Shown: one piece after another, positions 26,574 to 35,669 of the stretch
How the letters are laid out: each line of letters opens with the position of its first letter
How positions within the stretch are numbered: position 1 is the first letter of the stretch
NCBI GenBank assembly: GCA_016124805.1
Contig: WGND01000006.1
Span: 79,587-143,586, forward strand
Reading direction: 5' to 3'
Length of the DNA: 64,000 bases
Source: Hyphomicrobiales bacterium
GTDB taxonomy: Bacteria; Pseudomonadota; Alphaproteobacteria; Parvibaculales; Parvibaculaceae
Position numbers and translations under genes: made by a program
Notes under the pieces: generated by a model
The model's input: only the letters and a program-made list of their open reading frames with translations
Database searches by the model: none
What the model was told of the DNA's origin: nothing

Positions 26574-28442
26574 ATGCATAAGAAATTTTTCATCACATTT
26601 CTCGCACTTCTGTTCACTCATCCGGCCTTCGCAGCCGATGTGCCCGCTGAATATAATCGCGTCGCCAAATGGTGGCACCAAGAGACAGGTGTAGCGCCGC
26701 GTTACGATATCGTCGCGCTGACCAGCCAAACTTATGCCAGCGCTGTCGAGATTGATCGCGCCCAAATCATGAAAACGATGATGGACCGGATGCGCGCGGA
26801 TGTAGATAGTCTGGACGTGAGCGATGATGTTTATGTCATTCGCATTCGAACGCAGCTTTCAGAATATGACCCGCGTGAAGGTGGCTTCTTTGCCAGCCTG
26901 TTCTCAGGGGCGTCCTTTATCCCGATACAGAGCCCCAATCTGAGCGCGGAACCCGACAAGGGTTTTGCAGGGGGCGCGCTGGGTGACGGCTATGAACTTC
27001 ATTTCCTGAATGCACCTGACTTCTATTTTTATCCGGCCTCCGAAGACCAGGGCCGCTCACTGATGCAACAAGGCGGCCGCAATCCGAACGTCATCATTGA
27101 ATTTCGCCTGCAACCCATTGCCGCTGAAATGGCGCCACCGGGCGCGGAAAGCCGACGTATTTATGGTCGCGTCATTGAAGCGAAAATCGAATTGAACAAG
27201 GCCATTGTTTTTACACGCAGCGTTGCACCCGTAGCACCGGCAGACATGGCGGCCGCGCGAAAGGAGACGCTCGCCGTCATTCGCAATCCGGACGACCTGA
27301 CCATGGCCATGATGTGGCACAAAATTGTTGATGGACCGGAACCTGACTGGGCACAGCTCGTCGCAGGCGACCGCTATTTGCAGCGGGCTGACGTTTTTGC
27401 CCGCGACGAAGTGGAGCAAAGCCTTATTGCGCAGTCGAAAGCTTATTATGATCGCCTTGACCCTGAAACGCCTTTCCGTTTCACGGTCAATGCCAATGTC
27501 GGACCCTATGATGTGGCCGCGCAGAAATTTCCAATCGAATTGGGAGGCACCGTGGTTTACCGCCACATGTTCCCTTTCAAATATTATGCGGATGATGCCG
27601 AACGGGCTGCCATTATTTCCCAAACAGGACCCGGATTTGCCCTGCCCGTCTCGGCCTTCACGGAATTCCGTTTGGCTTTTGACAATGGTACAGAACTTGA
27701 AGGCTTTCACGCCGATCAGGAAACCGCTCGCGCCATTGGCCTCAATCTGCAGGGACAGGCAGAGGTGGCAGTCCGATCCATGCGGGCCGAGACATGGGAA
27801 AGTCGCGACCGTCGCAAGGCGGATAAATATCTTGTCACCCGGATTGAGGGCTTGCGCGTAACAGATCCGACATCAGGCAAACTGCTCTATGAGACAACGC
27901 TTGAGCCTTATCGTGGCCCGATCGAGGTGACACAACACAAGCCGGAAGCGGAAGGCTTTGAAGGTGTTGAGCCTTATAGTGTCGAAATACGCGGATTGAA
28001 GCTCGGCATGTCGGAAGCCGAGTTTATGGCGGCTGCAAAATCAACTTTCGGCGCCGTCGGTCCTGACAAGGAGAGCCCCGCCAAACTGCGTTACCGGGGC
28101 GACAATAATGAGCGGGGCTATGTGATCCTGGATCAGGACCGCAATGTGAAAGCCATCTCCTATGTGCGCAGCTGGAAGGGTGAGCAGACCCAGCCCGTCT
28201 ATGAGGCAACAATCAAGAAATATGGCGTCCCGGGCGCCGGGTTTCTTCCGCGCAACGACCCGCGCAAGATGCGCGATATGGAAGCCGAAATGAAATGGAC
28301 CACCAATGCTGCCCGCGTGGGCGGCTTTACCGGCCGCGTTTGGTATTGGGATTACCAGAAAGAGACCACACTCTATCTTGACCTTGAAGATCGCAGGAAA
28401 GCCAATTTCGAGCCACCCAAGCCAACCATTTCTCTGGAATAG
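26574..28442 (+). CDS. Secreted protein of unknown function
   Basis: The 622-residue product starts with a clear signal peptide (KKFFITFLALLFTHPAFA, with a likely cut after AFA-A), so it is exported. I recognise no catalytic motif. The middle third is rich in beta-strand-like segments; the C-terminal part (about residues 460-600) contains GLKLGMSEAEFMAAAKSTFG, which resembles the repeated LGMS.EE...L short motif found in many periplasmic domains. No lipobox is present. It stands alone in 200-base gaps, with a 208-base upstream region in which I see no clear promoter. Confidence 0.8.
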   Translation: MHKKFFITFLALLFTHPAFAADVPAEYNRVAKWWHQETGVAPRYDIVALTSQTYASAVEIDRAQIMKTMMDRMRADVDSLDVSDDVYVIRIRTQLSEYDPREGGFFASLFSGASFIPIQSPNLSAEPDKGFAGGALGDGYELHFLNAPDFYFYPASEDQGRSLMQQGGRNPNVIIEFRLQPIAAEMAPPGAESRRIYGRVIEAKIELNKAIVFTRSVAPVAPADMAAARKETLAVIRNPDDLTMAMMWHKIVDGPEPDWAQLVAGDRYLQRADVFARDEVEQSLIAQSKAYYDRLDPETPFRFTVNANVGPYDVAAQKFPIELGGTVVYRHMFPFKYYADDAERAAIISQTGPGFALPVSAFTEFRLAFDNGTELEGFHADQETARAIGLNLQGQAEVAVRSMRAETWESRDRRKADKYLVTRIEGLRVTDPTSGKLLYETTLEPYRGPIEVTQHKPEAEGFEGVEPYSVEIRGLKLGMSEAEFMAAAKSTFGAVGPDKESPAKLRYRGDNNERGYVILDQDRNVKAISYVRSWKGEQTQPVYEATIKKYGVPGAGFLPRNDPRKMRDMEAEMKWTTNAARVGGFTGRVWYWDYQKETTLYLDLEDRRKANFEPPKPTISLE

Positions 28443-28446
28443 GGGA

Positions 28447-29208
28447 TCAGACGGCTGTCTCGCCAGGATGGCGACCGGCGCGCTGCGGAAAGATCAGTAT
28501 ACAGAGAATAACAAGTACACCAATGACAAGTGATGCCATCGGACGACTGAGATCGAGCCCGCCGGCGTCAATCGGCTTGTCCAGCAGATCGCCGACTGTC
28601 GCGCCAAGAGGACGGGTCAGGATGAAGGCAATCCAGAAAAGGGCGACCACCGAAAAGCGCTTGGTGTAATAGGCCAGCGCAACCAAAGCCAGCATCGCGC
28701 CGAAAATCAGGGCACCGCCCTCATAGCCCGGACCTGAATCGGCCACCCAGTCCCCCAGTGCCGTGCCAAGGGTTTGGGAGAAGGTGATGGTCAGCCAGTA
28801 AAAGGCTTCCACACGTGGTGTCGATACGGTGTTGACCGAGATTGTGCCCTCCGAGCGGTGCCAGGCAAAAAGCGAGACCATCACGCAAGCCAGAAGCAGG
28901 GTCGATCCGCCTGCATAGCCGATACCCATCGAGCGGGTGGCGAAGTCGGCCATGGTGGTGCCGGCCGTTGTCGAGGCGACGATGGTGGCCCAATAAAGTG
29001 CGGGATGAAATTTCTTCGCTGTTATCTGCGCAATCACCAGCGCAACAAGAATTGTCAGGAAAATGCCCGTCCCGACGAGATAGCCCAGATTCATCGACAT
29101 GGAGACGGTGTCGCCCCCTGTCTCGCCCAATGTCGTCGCCAGAATCTTGATGATCCAGAAGCCCAGCGTGACGGCGGGGACTTTGCTCAAGGCATCTTGT
29201 CGGGTCAT
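28447..29208 (-). CDS. DUF347 membrane protein with four repeats
   Basis: The 253-residue product is nearly all hydrophobic, with about eight membrane helices. Four copies of a helix-end motif are spaced along it: TLGETGGD, TAGTTMAD, TLGTALGDW and PLGATVGD. These are the repeats of DUF347 (COG4705), in which the conserved acidic residues probably line a metal or ion path. The start at 29208 begins the conserved sequence; the longer frame adds 13 residues. Its ligand is not known. It is convergent with the secreted-protein gene, five bases apart. Confidence 0.8.
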   Translation of the reverse strand: MTRQDALSKVPAVTLGFWIIKILATTLGETGGDTVSMSMNLGYLVGTGIFLTILVALVIAQITAKKFHPALYWATIVASTTAGTTMADFATRSMGIGYAGGSTLLLACVMVSLFAWHRSEGTISVNTVSTPRVEAFYWLTITFSQTLGTALGDWVADSGPGYEGGALIFGAMLALVALAYYTKRFSVVALFWIAFILTRPLGATVGDLLDKPIDAGGLDLSRPMASLVIGVLVILCILIFPQRAGRHPGETAV

Positions 29209-29305
29209 GGGATACTCGTCCAATCTGTTAACGCGAATAATTCGCAACAGTTAGGACAAAGCGCCCAGCCTCGTCAAAATACAGTTTTGTATTGTGCGGA
29301 AAGGT

Positions 29306-30079
29306 CTATGCCTTCAATCGGATGTCAGGCACAGAACTGAAATTCACCTTTGGCAGCATTTCGAATGCCGGACGGGCAAACCAGTAGCCCTGGAACAGGC
29401 GGATCCCGGCGGCCTTCAGAACTGCAAATTCGGCTTCTGTCTCAATGCCCTCTGCGAGAACAGTGATATCGAGCGCCCGGGCGATCCCGACAATACCGGA
29501 AACCACAGCCTGACGCGCACGACTGGTATCGATGTCCCGAATGATCTTCATGTCGATCTTGATGAGATCGGGCTGGAAATCCACGAGAAGGCCAAGGCCG
29601 GCATGTCCCGCGCCGAAGTCATCAATGGCGGTGGTAAAGCCATGCTTGCGATATTCGGTAATGATGTTCGTCAGATGCATCGGATCAGAGATTTCTTCGT
29701 CTTCCGTAAACTCAAACATGATGGCGGATTTGGGAAAATCTGAGCGCTTGGCCGCCAATAGCGTCGCCTTGAGACAGGCCGCCGGCTCATAGACGGCATT
29801 CGGCATGAAATTGATCGAGAGCTTCAGATTTTCATCTGCTGGAAACAGGCGAGCCGCCAATTCGATTGCCTTGACCCGGCAAGCCTGATCGAACCGGTAT
29901 TTCTGTTCCGGCGCAACGCGTGCAAGCATCGTGGGCGCGCCTTCGCCAACCGTCCCGCGAATTAGAGCTTCGTAACCCCAGACTCGCGCATTCGCGGTGT
30001 CATAGATCGGCTGAAAGGCCATGGAGAAATCGAAATCGAGTTCGATACTGTTTTGGCAACCTTCACAAGATTTGGTCAT
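29306..30079 (-). CDS. EAL domain protein (cyclic-di-GMP phosphodiesterase-like)
   Basis: The 257-residue product is a stand-alone EAL domain. It retains YEALIRG at about residue 36, NFMPN near 90, the acidic EFTEDEE near 123, IDDFGAGHAGLGLL near 152, KIDMKII near 173 and AEGIETE near 208. These are the metal- and substrate-binding positions, so activity is likely. A Cys-rich N-terminal tip (CEGCQ) could bind metal or sense redox. It is the last chromosomal gene before the attachment site. Confidence 0.9.
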   Translation of the reverse strand: MTKSCEGCQNSIELDFDFSMAFQPIYDTANARVWGYEALIRGTVGEGAPTMLARVAPEQKYRFDQACRVKAIELAARLFPADENLKLSINFMPNAVYEPAACLKATLLAAKRSDFPKSAIMFEFTEDEEISDPMHLTNIITEYRKHGFTTAIDDFGAGHAGLGLLVDFQPDLIKIDMKIIRDIDTSRARQAVVSGIVGIARALDITVLAEGIETEAEFAVLKAAGIRLFQGYWFARPAFEMLPKVNFSSVPDIRLKA

Positions 30080-30147
30080 ATTGCATTTCGCCTATGGGAG
30101 TTGAACCCAAGACTTTACGCTCAGACTATTTAAGGAAAGTTGAAAAT

Positions 30148-30202
30148 TGGTGCCCCTGGCCGGACTCGAACCAGCACTCCCTTGCGAGAAGCAGATTTTG
30201 AG
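30148..30202 (-). tRNA. tRNA-Leu(CAA) 3' half, left attachment site
   Basis: Read on the minus strand, this stretch gives the anticodon loop with CAA, a long class-II variable arm, a T arm (GCTGG/CCGGC around TTCGAGT), the acceptor 3' strand CAGGGGC, discriminator A and encoded CCA. The 5' half is missing: beyond the anticodon loop the sequence CCGGC does not pair with GCAGA, and no GCCCCTG acceptor strand follows. The break at the anticodon loop, next to an integrase gene, is the usual attachment-site picture. An intact tRNA would be expected at the far end, outside the window. Confidence 0.75.
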
Positions 30203-30327
30203 CCGGCCTGAAGCGTCTATGCTAAACCTCGCCGAACGCAAGTAAGAATGCGAAAACCTACTACGATCAAAGACTTATCTTGCATCGTGGGGCTTTCAAT
30301 CTTCTCCATGGCTTTCGGCAATGACCG

Positions 30328-30361
30328 GGAGCCGTCTGCCTGAGTGCCCCTATTCGGCTCC
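30328..30361 (+). promoter_or_regulatory. Inverted repeat before the integrase gene
   Basis: GGAGCCG and CGGCTCC are perfect 7-bp arms 20 bases apart, 27 bases before the integrase ATG. It may be an operator or an arm site for the integrase. The rest of the 186 bases from the attachment site to the integrase holds no gene that I can see. Confidence 0.35.
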
Positions 30362-30388
30362 TAGAATTCTAAGGTTTGGAGACGATAG

Positions 30389-31798
30389 ATGGCCAAAATC
30401 AAGCTCACCAAGACTGCGGTGGATGCCGCAACCCCGAAGGACCGCGATTACGAACTCCGCGATACACTCGTACCGGGATTCATGCTGAAAGTCACGCCCG
30501 CAGGGCGGAAGACCTTCATGCTCCAATATCAGACCAACTCCGGTGTTCGCCGGAAGCCTGCCATCGGACGCTTCGGCGAACTGACCGTCGAGCAGGCGAG
30601 AAAGATCGCCCAGGATTGGTTGGCCGAAGTCCGTCAGGGCAATGATCCGAGCGCCGAGAAGTCAGCGGCGCGCGCGGCCCCGACCATGAAGCAGCTCTGC
30701 GACAAGTTCATTGAGGACTATTCCAAGCTGCACAACAAGCCGAGCACGGTTGAGGGCAACGAACTCAATATCAAGAACCACATCGTTCCCCGGCTTGGCC
30801 GGATGAAGGTTCATGAGGTAACGCGGGCCGACATCTCCGGCCTGATGACCGCGATGTCGGATCGACCGGTCATCGCGAACCGGACCCTCGCTTGCCTCCG
30901 CAAGATGTTCAATCTCTCCGAGATCTGGGGCTATCGCCCCGACGGGTCCAACCCCTGCCGCCATGTCCAGAAATATGCCGAGAAGGGATCGACGCGGTTC
31001 ATTACCGACGACGAGCTGCGCAAGCTGTTCACCTACCTCGACGCAGCGGACCGGGAAGGACTTGAGCATCCTTTCCTGACGCTGGCGATCCGCCTGCAAT
31101 TCGAGTTCGCTGCCCGCATGTCGGAGGTGCTGTCCCTTGAATGGGACTGGATCGATTTCGAGCAGCGCCGCGTCACCTGGCCGGACAGCAAGACCGGCGG
31201 CATCACGAAGCCGCTCAGCGATGAAGCCTATCGTCTCCTGACCGAAGCGCCGCGCTTCGAGGATTCGCCGTTCGTCTGCCCTTCCATCTTTGATCCCTCC
31301 AAGCCGATGACGGAGAACACCTATCATCATGGTTGGCGGCGGGTGCTGACGCGCGCCGGGGTCCCCCACGTCGGCACCCACGGTATCCGGCATCGCGCCG
31401 CCACGGACATCGCCAATTCCGGCGTGCCGTTGAAGGTCGGCATGGCGCTGACGGCCCATAAGACTGTCGCCATGTTCATGCGCTACATCCACAACGAGGA
31501 TGACCCGGTTCGGTCCGCAGCCGATATGGTCGCTGCCCGTCGCCGATCGGTCGTGACGCCAAACGCACCCACAGTCGACGTGCAGGAGCCGGAGGGGATT
31601 GAAGGGACACCGACCGTCGCCCCCGAGCCGGTTGGGGAAACCAGCCCGTCCGGCCCGCCGGCCGGTCTCGAAGATGGAAAGTACAAATCCCGCACCAAGG
31701 TCGGAAACTACCGACCTTTCCGTCACCGGAAGGGCGACAACCGCACCGTTCCACCAGGAACGCGGCGCGACGCCGTCAGCGCGGAGGCCGCAGAATGA
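30389..31798 (+). CDS. Tyrosine-type integrase (DUF4102/P4-like)
   Basis: The 469-residue product has the DUF4102 arm-binding domain at the N-terminus (about 1-85), an SAM-like core-binding domain, and a catalytic domain with Arg in FAARMSEVLSLEW, Lys in SKTGG, HGIRHRAA as the HxxR box, and AHKTVAMFMRYIH carrying the second His and the Tyr. All five key residues are present, so it should be active. A Pro-rich, then basic, tail of about 70 residues is extra. GGAGAC precedes the ATG. It lies next to the tRNA-Leu half-site it most likely uses. Confidence 0.93.
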   Translation: MAKIKLTKTAVDAATPKDRDYELRDTLVPGFMLKVTPAGRKTFMLQYQTNSGVRRKPAIGRFGELTVEQARKIAQDWLAEVRQGNDPSAEKSAARAAPTMKQLCDKFIEDYSKLHNKPSTVEGNELNIKNHIVPRLGRMKVHEVTRADISGLMTAMSDRPVIANRTLACLRKMFNLSEIWGYRPDGSNPCRHVQKYAEKGSTRFITDDELRKLFTYLDAADREGLEHPFLTLAIRLQFEFAARMSEVLSLEWDWIDFEQRRVTWPDSKTGGITKPLSDEAYRLLTEAPRFEDSPFVCPSIFDPSKPMTENTYHHGWRRVLTRAGVPHVGTHGIRHRAATDIANSGVPLKVGMALTAHKTVAMFMRYIHNEDDPVRSAADMVAARRRSVVTPNAPTVDVQEPEGIEGTPTVAPEPVGETSPSGPPAGLEDGKYKSRTKVGNYRPFRHRKGDNRTVPPGTRRDAVSAEAAE

Positions 31799-32085
31799 AA
31801 GCCTCCAAATCCCAACCCACACACCGGGTATGGTCCGATATGATAGCCGAGCGCGCCATCGCGCTCGGCTCCGAATGGCTGCGCACGCGCCAAGCGGCGC
31901 TTTACCTCAACCTGTCCTATCGCACGCTGGAAGAGCTTCGCTCCTCCAGCGGTGGCCCAACCTACCGCAAGGTCGACGGGACAGAGCCCTTTCGGATGGA
32001 TGAACTCGACGCCTGGATCGGTTCCCGTAGCTTCACCTCGACCTCAGAGGAAATCCAAGCGGGCAAGGAGAGCCGCAATGCGTAG
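31795..32085 (+). CDS. AlpA-like helix-turn-helix protein 1
   Basis: The 96-residue product has a MerR-like/AlpA winged helix at about residues 25-75: WLRTRQAALYLNLSYRTLEELR, then GPTYRKVDGTEPFRMDELDAWI. Such proteins act as excisionases or activators in integrative elements. Its ATG overlaps the integrase stop by four bases, and its stop overlaps the next gene, so integrase and both regulators are coupled. Confidence 0.8.
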   Translation: MKASKSQPTHRVWSDMIAERAIALGSEWLRTRQAALYLNLSYRTLEELRSSSGGPTYRKVDGTEPFRMDELDAWIGSRSFTSTSEEIQAGKESRNA

Positions 32086-32377
32086 CAGTAATTCACAAAG
32101 CCGCTGGCCTTCGACCGATCTTCTCAGACGCGCCGCCTTCGTGAAAGAAGCCGGCCCCGTCCGCTTTGTCGATACCGAAGCTGCCGCCCGGTATCTCGCC
32201 CTGGAGGCCCATACGCTGGAGTGTTATCGCTCGCTCGGTGGTGGCCCGATCTTCCATAAGTTCGGTCGTTACGTTCGCTATGCGGTCGATGATTTGGATG
32301 CGTGGGCGGCTTCTTGCCGGCGCGTGACGACGGCAGTGCCAGTCGAGGCCACCATACCCCCAATTGGGCACACATAG
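32078..32377 (+). CDS. AlpA-like helix-turn-helix protein 2
   Basis: The 99-residue protein has a second AlpA/HTH_17 domain: FVDTEAAARYLALEAHTLECYR followed by GPIFHKFGRYVRYAVDDLDAWA. It starts eight bases before the previous gene ends, with AAGGAG seven bases upstream. Two dissimilar AlpA-type proteins in a row suggest separate roles in excision and gene control. Confidence 0.82.
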   Translation: MRSSNSQSRWPSTDLLRRAAFVKEAGPVRFVDTEAAARYLALEAHTLECYRSLGGGPIFHKFGRYVRYAVDDLDAWAASCRRVTTAVPVEATIPPIGHT

Positions 32378-32441
32378 CCCAAAGGCTTCACCGCTCGCAC
32401 GTTTCTTCGTCGGCTACGCTACCGTCGATAGTTACGGCGAC

Positions 32442-32972
32442 TTACCGGCGTCCTTTAGCCCAGGGCTCACTGTGTTTCATGCCGACCATGGCGTCGAAAG
32501 CTGCCAATTTTGCTTCATCCTGGGTGGCGTAGGGCAGCTTCGAGGTCCTCTGATAACCGCTGGGCCGGTGCTCTACGCGGCCGCCCCAGATGGTCCCCTT
32601 GGAATAGATGACGACATTGAAGCCGTCATTCGTGTTCAGAAACTCGTTCCCGGCCGCGGACGTGCGCCATGCCCTCTGTAACCAGCGCGCGCGACGGCTG
32701 CGATCGTTCTTGTAGGCGGCTTCGCGCTTGCGAGCCCCAACCAGATCTTCCTCCATGTGGCCGGCGCAGACGCAGCCGACGCGCAGGATCTCGTCATAAG
32801 CGGGATGCTCCATCGCATGGACGAAGCGGACTTGCCGCGCTTCGCACATCTCACAGAGGTGGTCTTGCTCGTCACGTTCCTCGATGTCGACGCAACGCCA
32901 GCCCTTGTGCGGGACACCCGGCTGATTCCATTTTCCGGTTCCGGTCGTTTCGTCCGAACCCGAGCCGACCAT
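32442..32972 (-). CDS. Hypothetical protein with Cys/His cluster
   Basis: The 176-residue protein has LCEMCEARQVRFVHAMEHP and LRVGCVCAGHME at about residues 38-75, a CxxC...C.C..H arrangement that could bind zinc. The C-terminal part contains NVVIYSKGTIWGGRVEHR, which looks beta-stranded. I do not recognise a family. It is the last of four closely spaced minus-strand genes, starting two bases after the nuclease gene ends, so it belongs to that operon. Confidence 0.7.
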   Translation of the reverse strand: MVGSGSDETTGTGKWNQPGVPHKGWRCVDIEERDEQDHLCEMCEARQVRFVHAMEHPAYDEILRVGCVCAGHMEEDLVGARKREAAYKNDRSRRARWLQRAWRTSAAGNEFLNTNDGFNVVIYSKGTIWGGRVEHRPSGYQRTSKLPYATQDEAKLAAFDAMVGMKHSEPWAKGRR

Positions 32973-32973
32973 G

Positions 32974-33885
32974 TCAGCGCGCCTGGAACGTCAAGTCGCG
33001 CACCGGAATGTATGCGCGATTCGTTTCCGCGGCGCGACGCGCCTTTTCTTCGAGAACCTCGATAAGCGAAACACGCCTGGACAGCACCTCGTAAAGGTCG
33101 AGCCCGTCGACACAGATGAGGTTCGTCTGCCGGCCGCGGCTGAATGCATCCAGGCCGTCCTGGGTGAAGCCTGAATTGCTGACAAAAAGGCCGCGCGCCC
33201 ATGCAGCCTTGCCAGCAACCTTGCCGGAAAACGCCATGAGATCAGCAAAGCCGATTTGCGGCCCATGCCACTTGGCTTCGACCAGATATGTTTCGGTGTG
33301 GAGCCGAAAGCTCCCGTCGATCTGCTCGCCCACGATGCGGAAGGAGCCGCGCGGCGCGAGGTCGAACGCGGCGAACACGTCCGTCAGGAACCCCTCAAAG
33401 CGCAACCCGCGTTCCTGCGGACCCAATCCGCTCACTTCAATCAGCCGAGCAACGAGCGCCTGCGCCGATGCCTCCGACAAGATAACCCTGGAAGACGCGG
33501 GAGCCGCCTTCGCTGGCTCCCCAAAGCTCTTCAGGAAGGCCGGATCGAGCAGATCCGGAATCTTGAACGAAACACCCGGAAGGGCTGTGTTCAACCGATC
33601 GATCTCGCCGCGGGTTAGAGGATTGCCCTTGCCGCGCCGCCACGTCATCGACTGGTGGACGACCGCGATGATCAACGCCGTGAAACGGTCCCGGCGGCGA
33701 TCAAGGGTCAATTTCAGAAGTTCAACGATCGCCGGCCGTTTGCTTCCGCCCGTCCAGAACTCCCCTACGCCGGCTTGGGTGGCGGCGAGGGGAAAGGCCG
33801 TCTTGTTGTTGCCGCTGCCGGGCAAAAACTCGTACAGTAGATCGGCTATATTCTCTACAGCTTGCGCCTCCGCCAGCGACAGCAT
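32974..33885 (-). CDS. Mrr-like restriction endonuclease
   Basis: The 303-residue protein has a C-terminal Mrr-type nuclease fold at about residues 160-270. [13 protein letters not shown] leads to the catalytic set GEQIDGSF and YLVEAKWH (D...ExK), then [12 protein letters not shown] and [17 protein letters not shown]. The N-terminal half is helical and of unknown role. The ATG at 33885 has AAAGGA seven bases upstream; a GTG precedes it. It follows the XRE-ImmA/IrrE gene without a gap. No methylase is present, so it is a candidate modification-dependent or regulated nuclease. Confidence 0.8.
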   Translation of the reverse strand: MLSLAEAQAVENIADLLYEFLPGSGNNKTAFPLAATQAGVGEFWTGGSKRPAIVELLKLTLDRRRDRFTALIIAVVHQSMTWRRGKGNPLTRGEIDRLNTALPGVSFKIPDLLDPAFLKSFGEPAKAAPASSRVILSEASAQALVARLIEVSGLGPQERGLRFEGFLTDVFAAFDLAPRGSFRIVGEQIDGSFRLHTETYLVEAKWHGPQIGFADLMAFSGKVAGKAAWARGLFVSNSGFTQDGLDAFSRGRQTNLICVDGLDLYEVLSRRVSLIEVLEEKARRAAETNRAYIPVRDLTFQAR

Positions 33886-33888
33886 CAC

Positions 33889-35001
33889 TTAGTCCTTTGA
33901 CGAAACGAGAGTGAGCGACGGCCGTGACCGGCCCCCTTCGCTTCGGCGCGCAATGCCATCGAGACTTGTCAACGCGAGGCCGAACACCAGTTCGTCGATA
34001 TCGGTGGAATGGACCCGCAACGCCTCGGCGATCTCCTCCTTGCTGACCCCCTCCGCCCGCAGCGCCGAGAACACCTTTTGCAGCACTTGTGAGACTTCGC
34101 GCGGTCCGCCGTCAGGCTCCTTCTTGCGATATCCACGCGACGAGATCTCGATGTAGAGCTTTCGATAATGCCATTCCGAAAGAAGGTCGAGCTTGTGGAG
34201 ACGATAGGTCATCGCGGCGAGTGAGACCCCCCACACCTTCTTCAATCGCATCAGATTGTCGATGGTGGCGAACCGCGGCGCGTGCGCACGCACGCTCGCC
34301 GGCGGCATCAGCAAGGCCGAGGCGAAGGCGTTCGCATCCTGCTCCGCCTCCTGACCGCTGGGAGCGGCATGCCGGTGTAGAACCAGGTGGCCCAACTCGT
34401 GCGCGGCATCGAACCGTCCATGTTCGGCGGATTTGAGCGTGTTGAGAAAGACGAAGGGGCGGTCGCGCCGCCACATCGAAAAGGCGTCGACCTCGACCGC
34501 GTCGATGGCGAGCGAATAGACGCGCACGCCCTTCGACTCCAGCAAATGCACCATGTTCTTGATCGCGAGCTCGCCTAGTCCCCAAGCCTGACGCACGGCA
34601 GCAGCCGCGCTCTCGGGACTAGCGTCCCGACCGAGATCGGGAAGATCGGAGGGCGGCAGGTCAAAGCGTGCCTCGATCCATTCGTTGAGCAGCATGGCGA
34701 CGGCGCCGCTACCGAGGGCTGTATCCCTCTGGCGTGCCGTCATCTTAGACAAGGACCGGAAGCTGGCCGTGTCGATCGCCGGCTCTTCGATATCGTCGCC
34801 GAAGAAGAACTCTTGCGGAAACTTCAGGGTGCGCGCGATGACCGTCAGACGATCAGGCTCCGGGTTGAACTCACCGGTCTCGTAAGCCGACACCGAGCGC
34901 AATTCGACGCCGATGCTCGCCGCCAATCGCGTCTTGGTAAGTCCGCGCCGGCGGCGCGCCCAGGTCAGGCGAGTCGGGTTAAAGACGTCAACGGCACTCA
35001 T
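33889..35001 (-). CDS. XRE regulator fused to ImmA/IrrE metallopeptidase
   Basis: The 370-residue protein has an N-terminal XRE helix-turn-helix (about residues 10-65; RRGLTKTRLAASIGVELRSV) and a zincin of the ImmA/IrrE type with DAAHELGHLVLHRH at about residue 200, the HExxH metal site. A GC-rich linker and a C-terminal helical domain complete it. Such proteins sense stress or foreign DNA and cleave a repressor, or repress directly. It overlaps the upstream gene by four bases (ATGA) and abuts the Mrr-like nuclease gene. A palindrome upstream of the operon is a likely binding site. Confidence 0.85.
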   Translation of the reverse strand: MSAVDVFNPTRLTWARRRRGLTKTRLAASIGVELRSVSAYETGEFNPEPDRLTVIARTLKFPQEFFFGDDIEEPAIDTASFRSLSKMTARQRDTALGSGAVAMLLNEWIEARFDLPPSDLPDLGRDASPESAAAAVRQAWGLGELAIKNMVHLLESKGVRVYSLAIDAVEVDAFSMWRRDRPFVFLNTLKSAEHGRFDAAHELGHLVLHRHAAPSGQEAEQDANAFASALLMPPASVRAHAPRFATIDNLMRLKKVWGVSLAAMTYRLHKLDLLSEWHYRKLYIEISSRGYRKKEPDGGPREVSQVLQKVFSALRAEGVSKEEIAEALRVHSTDIDELVFGLALTSLDGIARRSEGGRSRPSLTLVSSKD

Positions 35002-35642
35002 GCTTTCCGCTTCACATCGATATCGAGATCCGGACCCACGGGCGCCACGATTTCGATCTCGGAACCGTCTAGCGGAATGGACGGCAACATGATCCGCTCC
35101 TGCCAGCGAGTGATGCGACCGTCGGGCGAAATCTGGGACGGCAACGACAGCTCACAACGGACTTCGGTCCCGGCGCGGTGAAGCAGCAGGAACCAGGTCA
35201 ACGGCCCCTCATCACCGCGCACATGCGGCATATCCGGCACCGGCAAATCCAATTCGAGCTGCACCTGATTGACCGAGATCGCATCGGCAGTGCTGATCCC
35301 CTTCGGTGCCTTGTTGCTCACGTTCGCGGTCGGAAGCCCCGTCCCAGCGTCGCCAGTCGCGACATTGATCGCCATCGACCCGCGCGGATGGACGACGAGG
35401 GCATAGTTCTTTTCATCGGAGCGAACCCAGCCGATCGGCAGCAGCCCTTCGCGCAAGGCCGCCACCGCCTCCATCCAGGCGGCGATGCCGATGCCGAAAG
35501 GCGGGTGATTGGCGGTGAAACTGATCCAGGACAGATACCAACGCCGTGCCGCATGCAGTAGAGGCTCCTCGGTCAGACCCATGGAGGCCAACCGGGCGCC
35601 CACGTCATCGGGCTCGGAATAAACGGATAAGGTCGCGGGCAT
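34998..35642 (-). CDS. Hypothetical protein, first gene of a putative defence operon
   Basis: The 214-residue product has no motif I recognise. It is soluble, with an N-terminal helical part containing HAARRWYLSWISFTANHPP and a beta-rich C-terminal half. The ATG at 35642 has GGGGGA five bases upstream; a TTG 12 bases earlier is in frame. Its TGA overlaps the ATG of the XRE-ImmA/IrrE gene. It may be a sensor or substrate of the peptidase, but that is inference from position alone. Confidence 0.7.
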   Translation of the reverse strand: MPATLSVYSEPDDVGARLASMGLTEEPLLHAARRWYLSWISFTANHPPFGIGIAAWMEAVAALREGLLPIGWVRSDEKNYALVVHPRGSMAINVATGDAGTGLPTANVSNKAPKGISTADAISVNQVQLELDLPVPDMPHVRGDEGPLTWFLLLHRAGTEVRCELSLPSQISPDGRITRWQERIMLPSIPLDGSEIEIVAPVGPDLDIDVKRKA

Positions 35643-35669
35643 CGAATCCCCCAAGAGAACAGGTTCCGC

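Noticed and set aside
30095..30118. A T-arm-like sequence (GGGTTCAACTCCC on the minus strand) beside the tRNA-Leu half-site
   Set aside because: No acceptor stem, anticodon arm or CCA is found around it, and it lies directly upstream of the EAL gene start. It is probably chance or a small hairpin.
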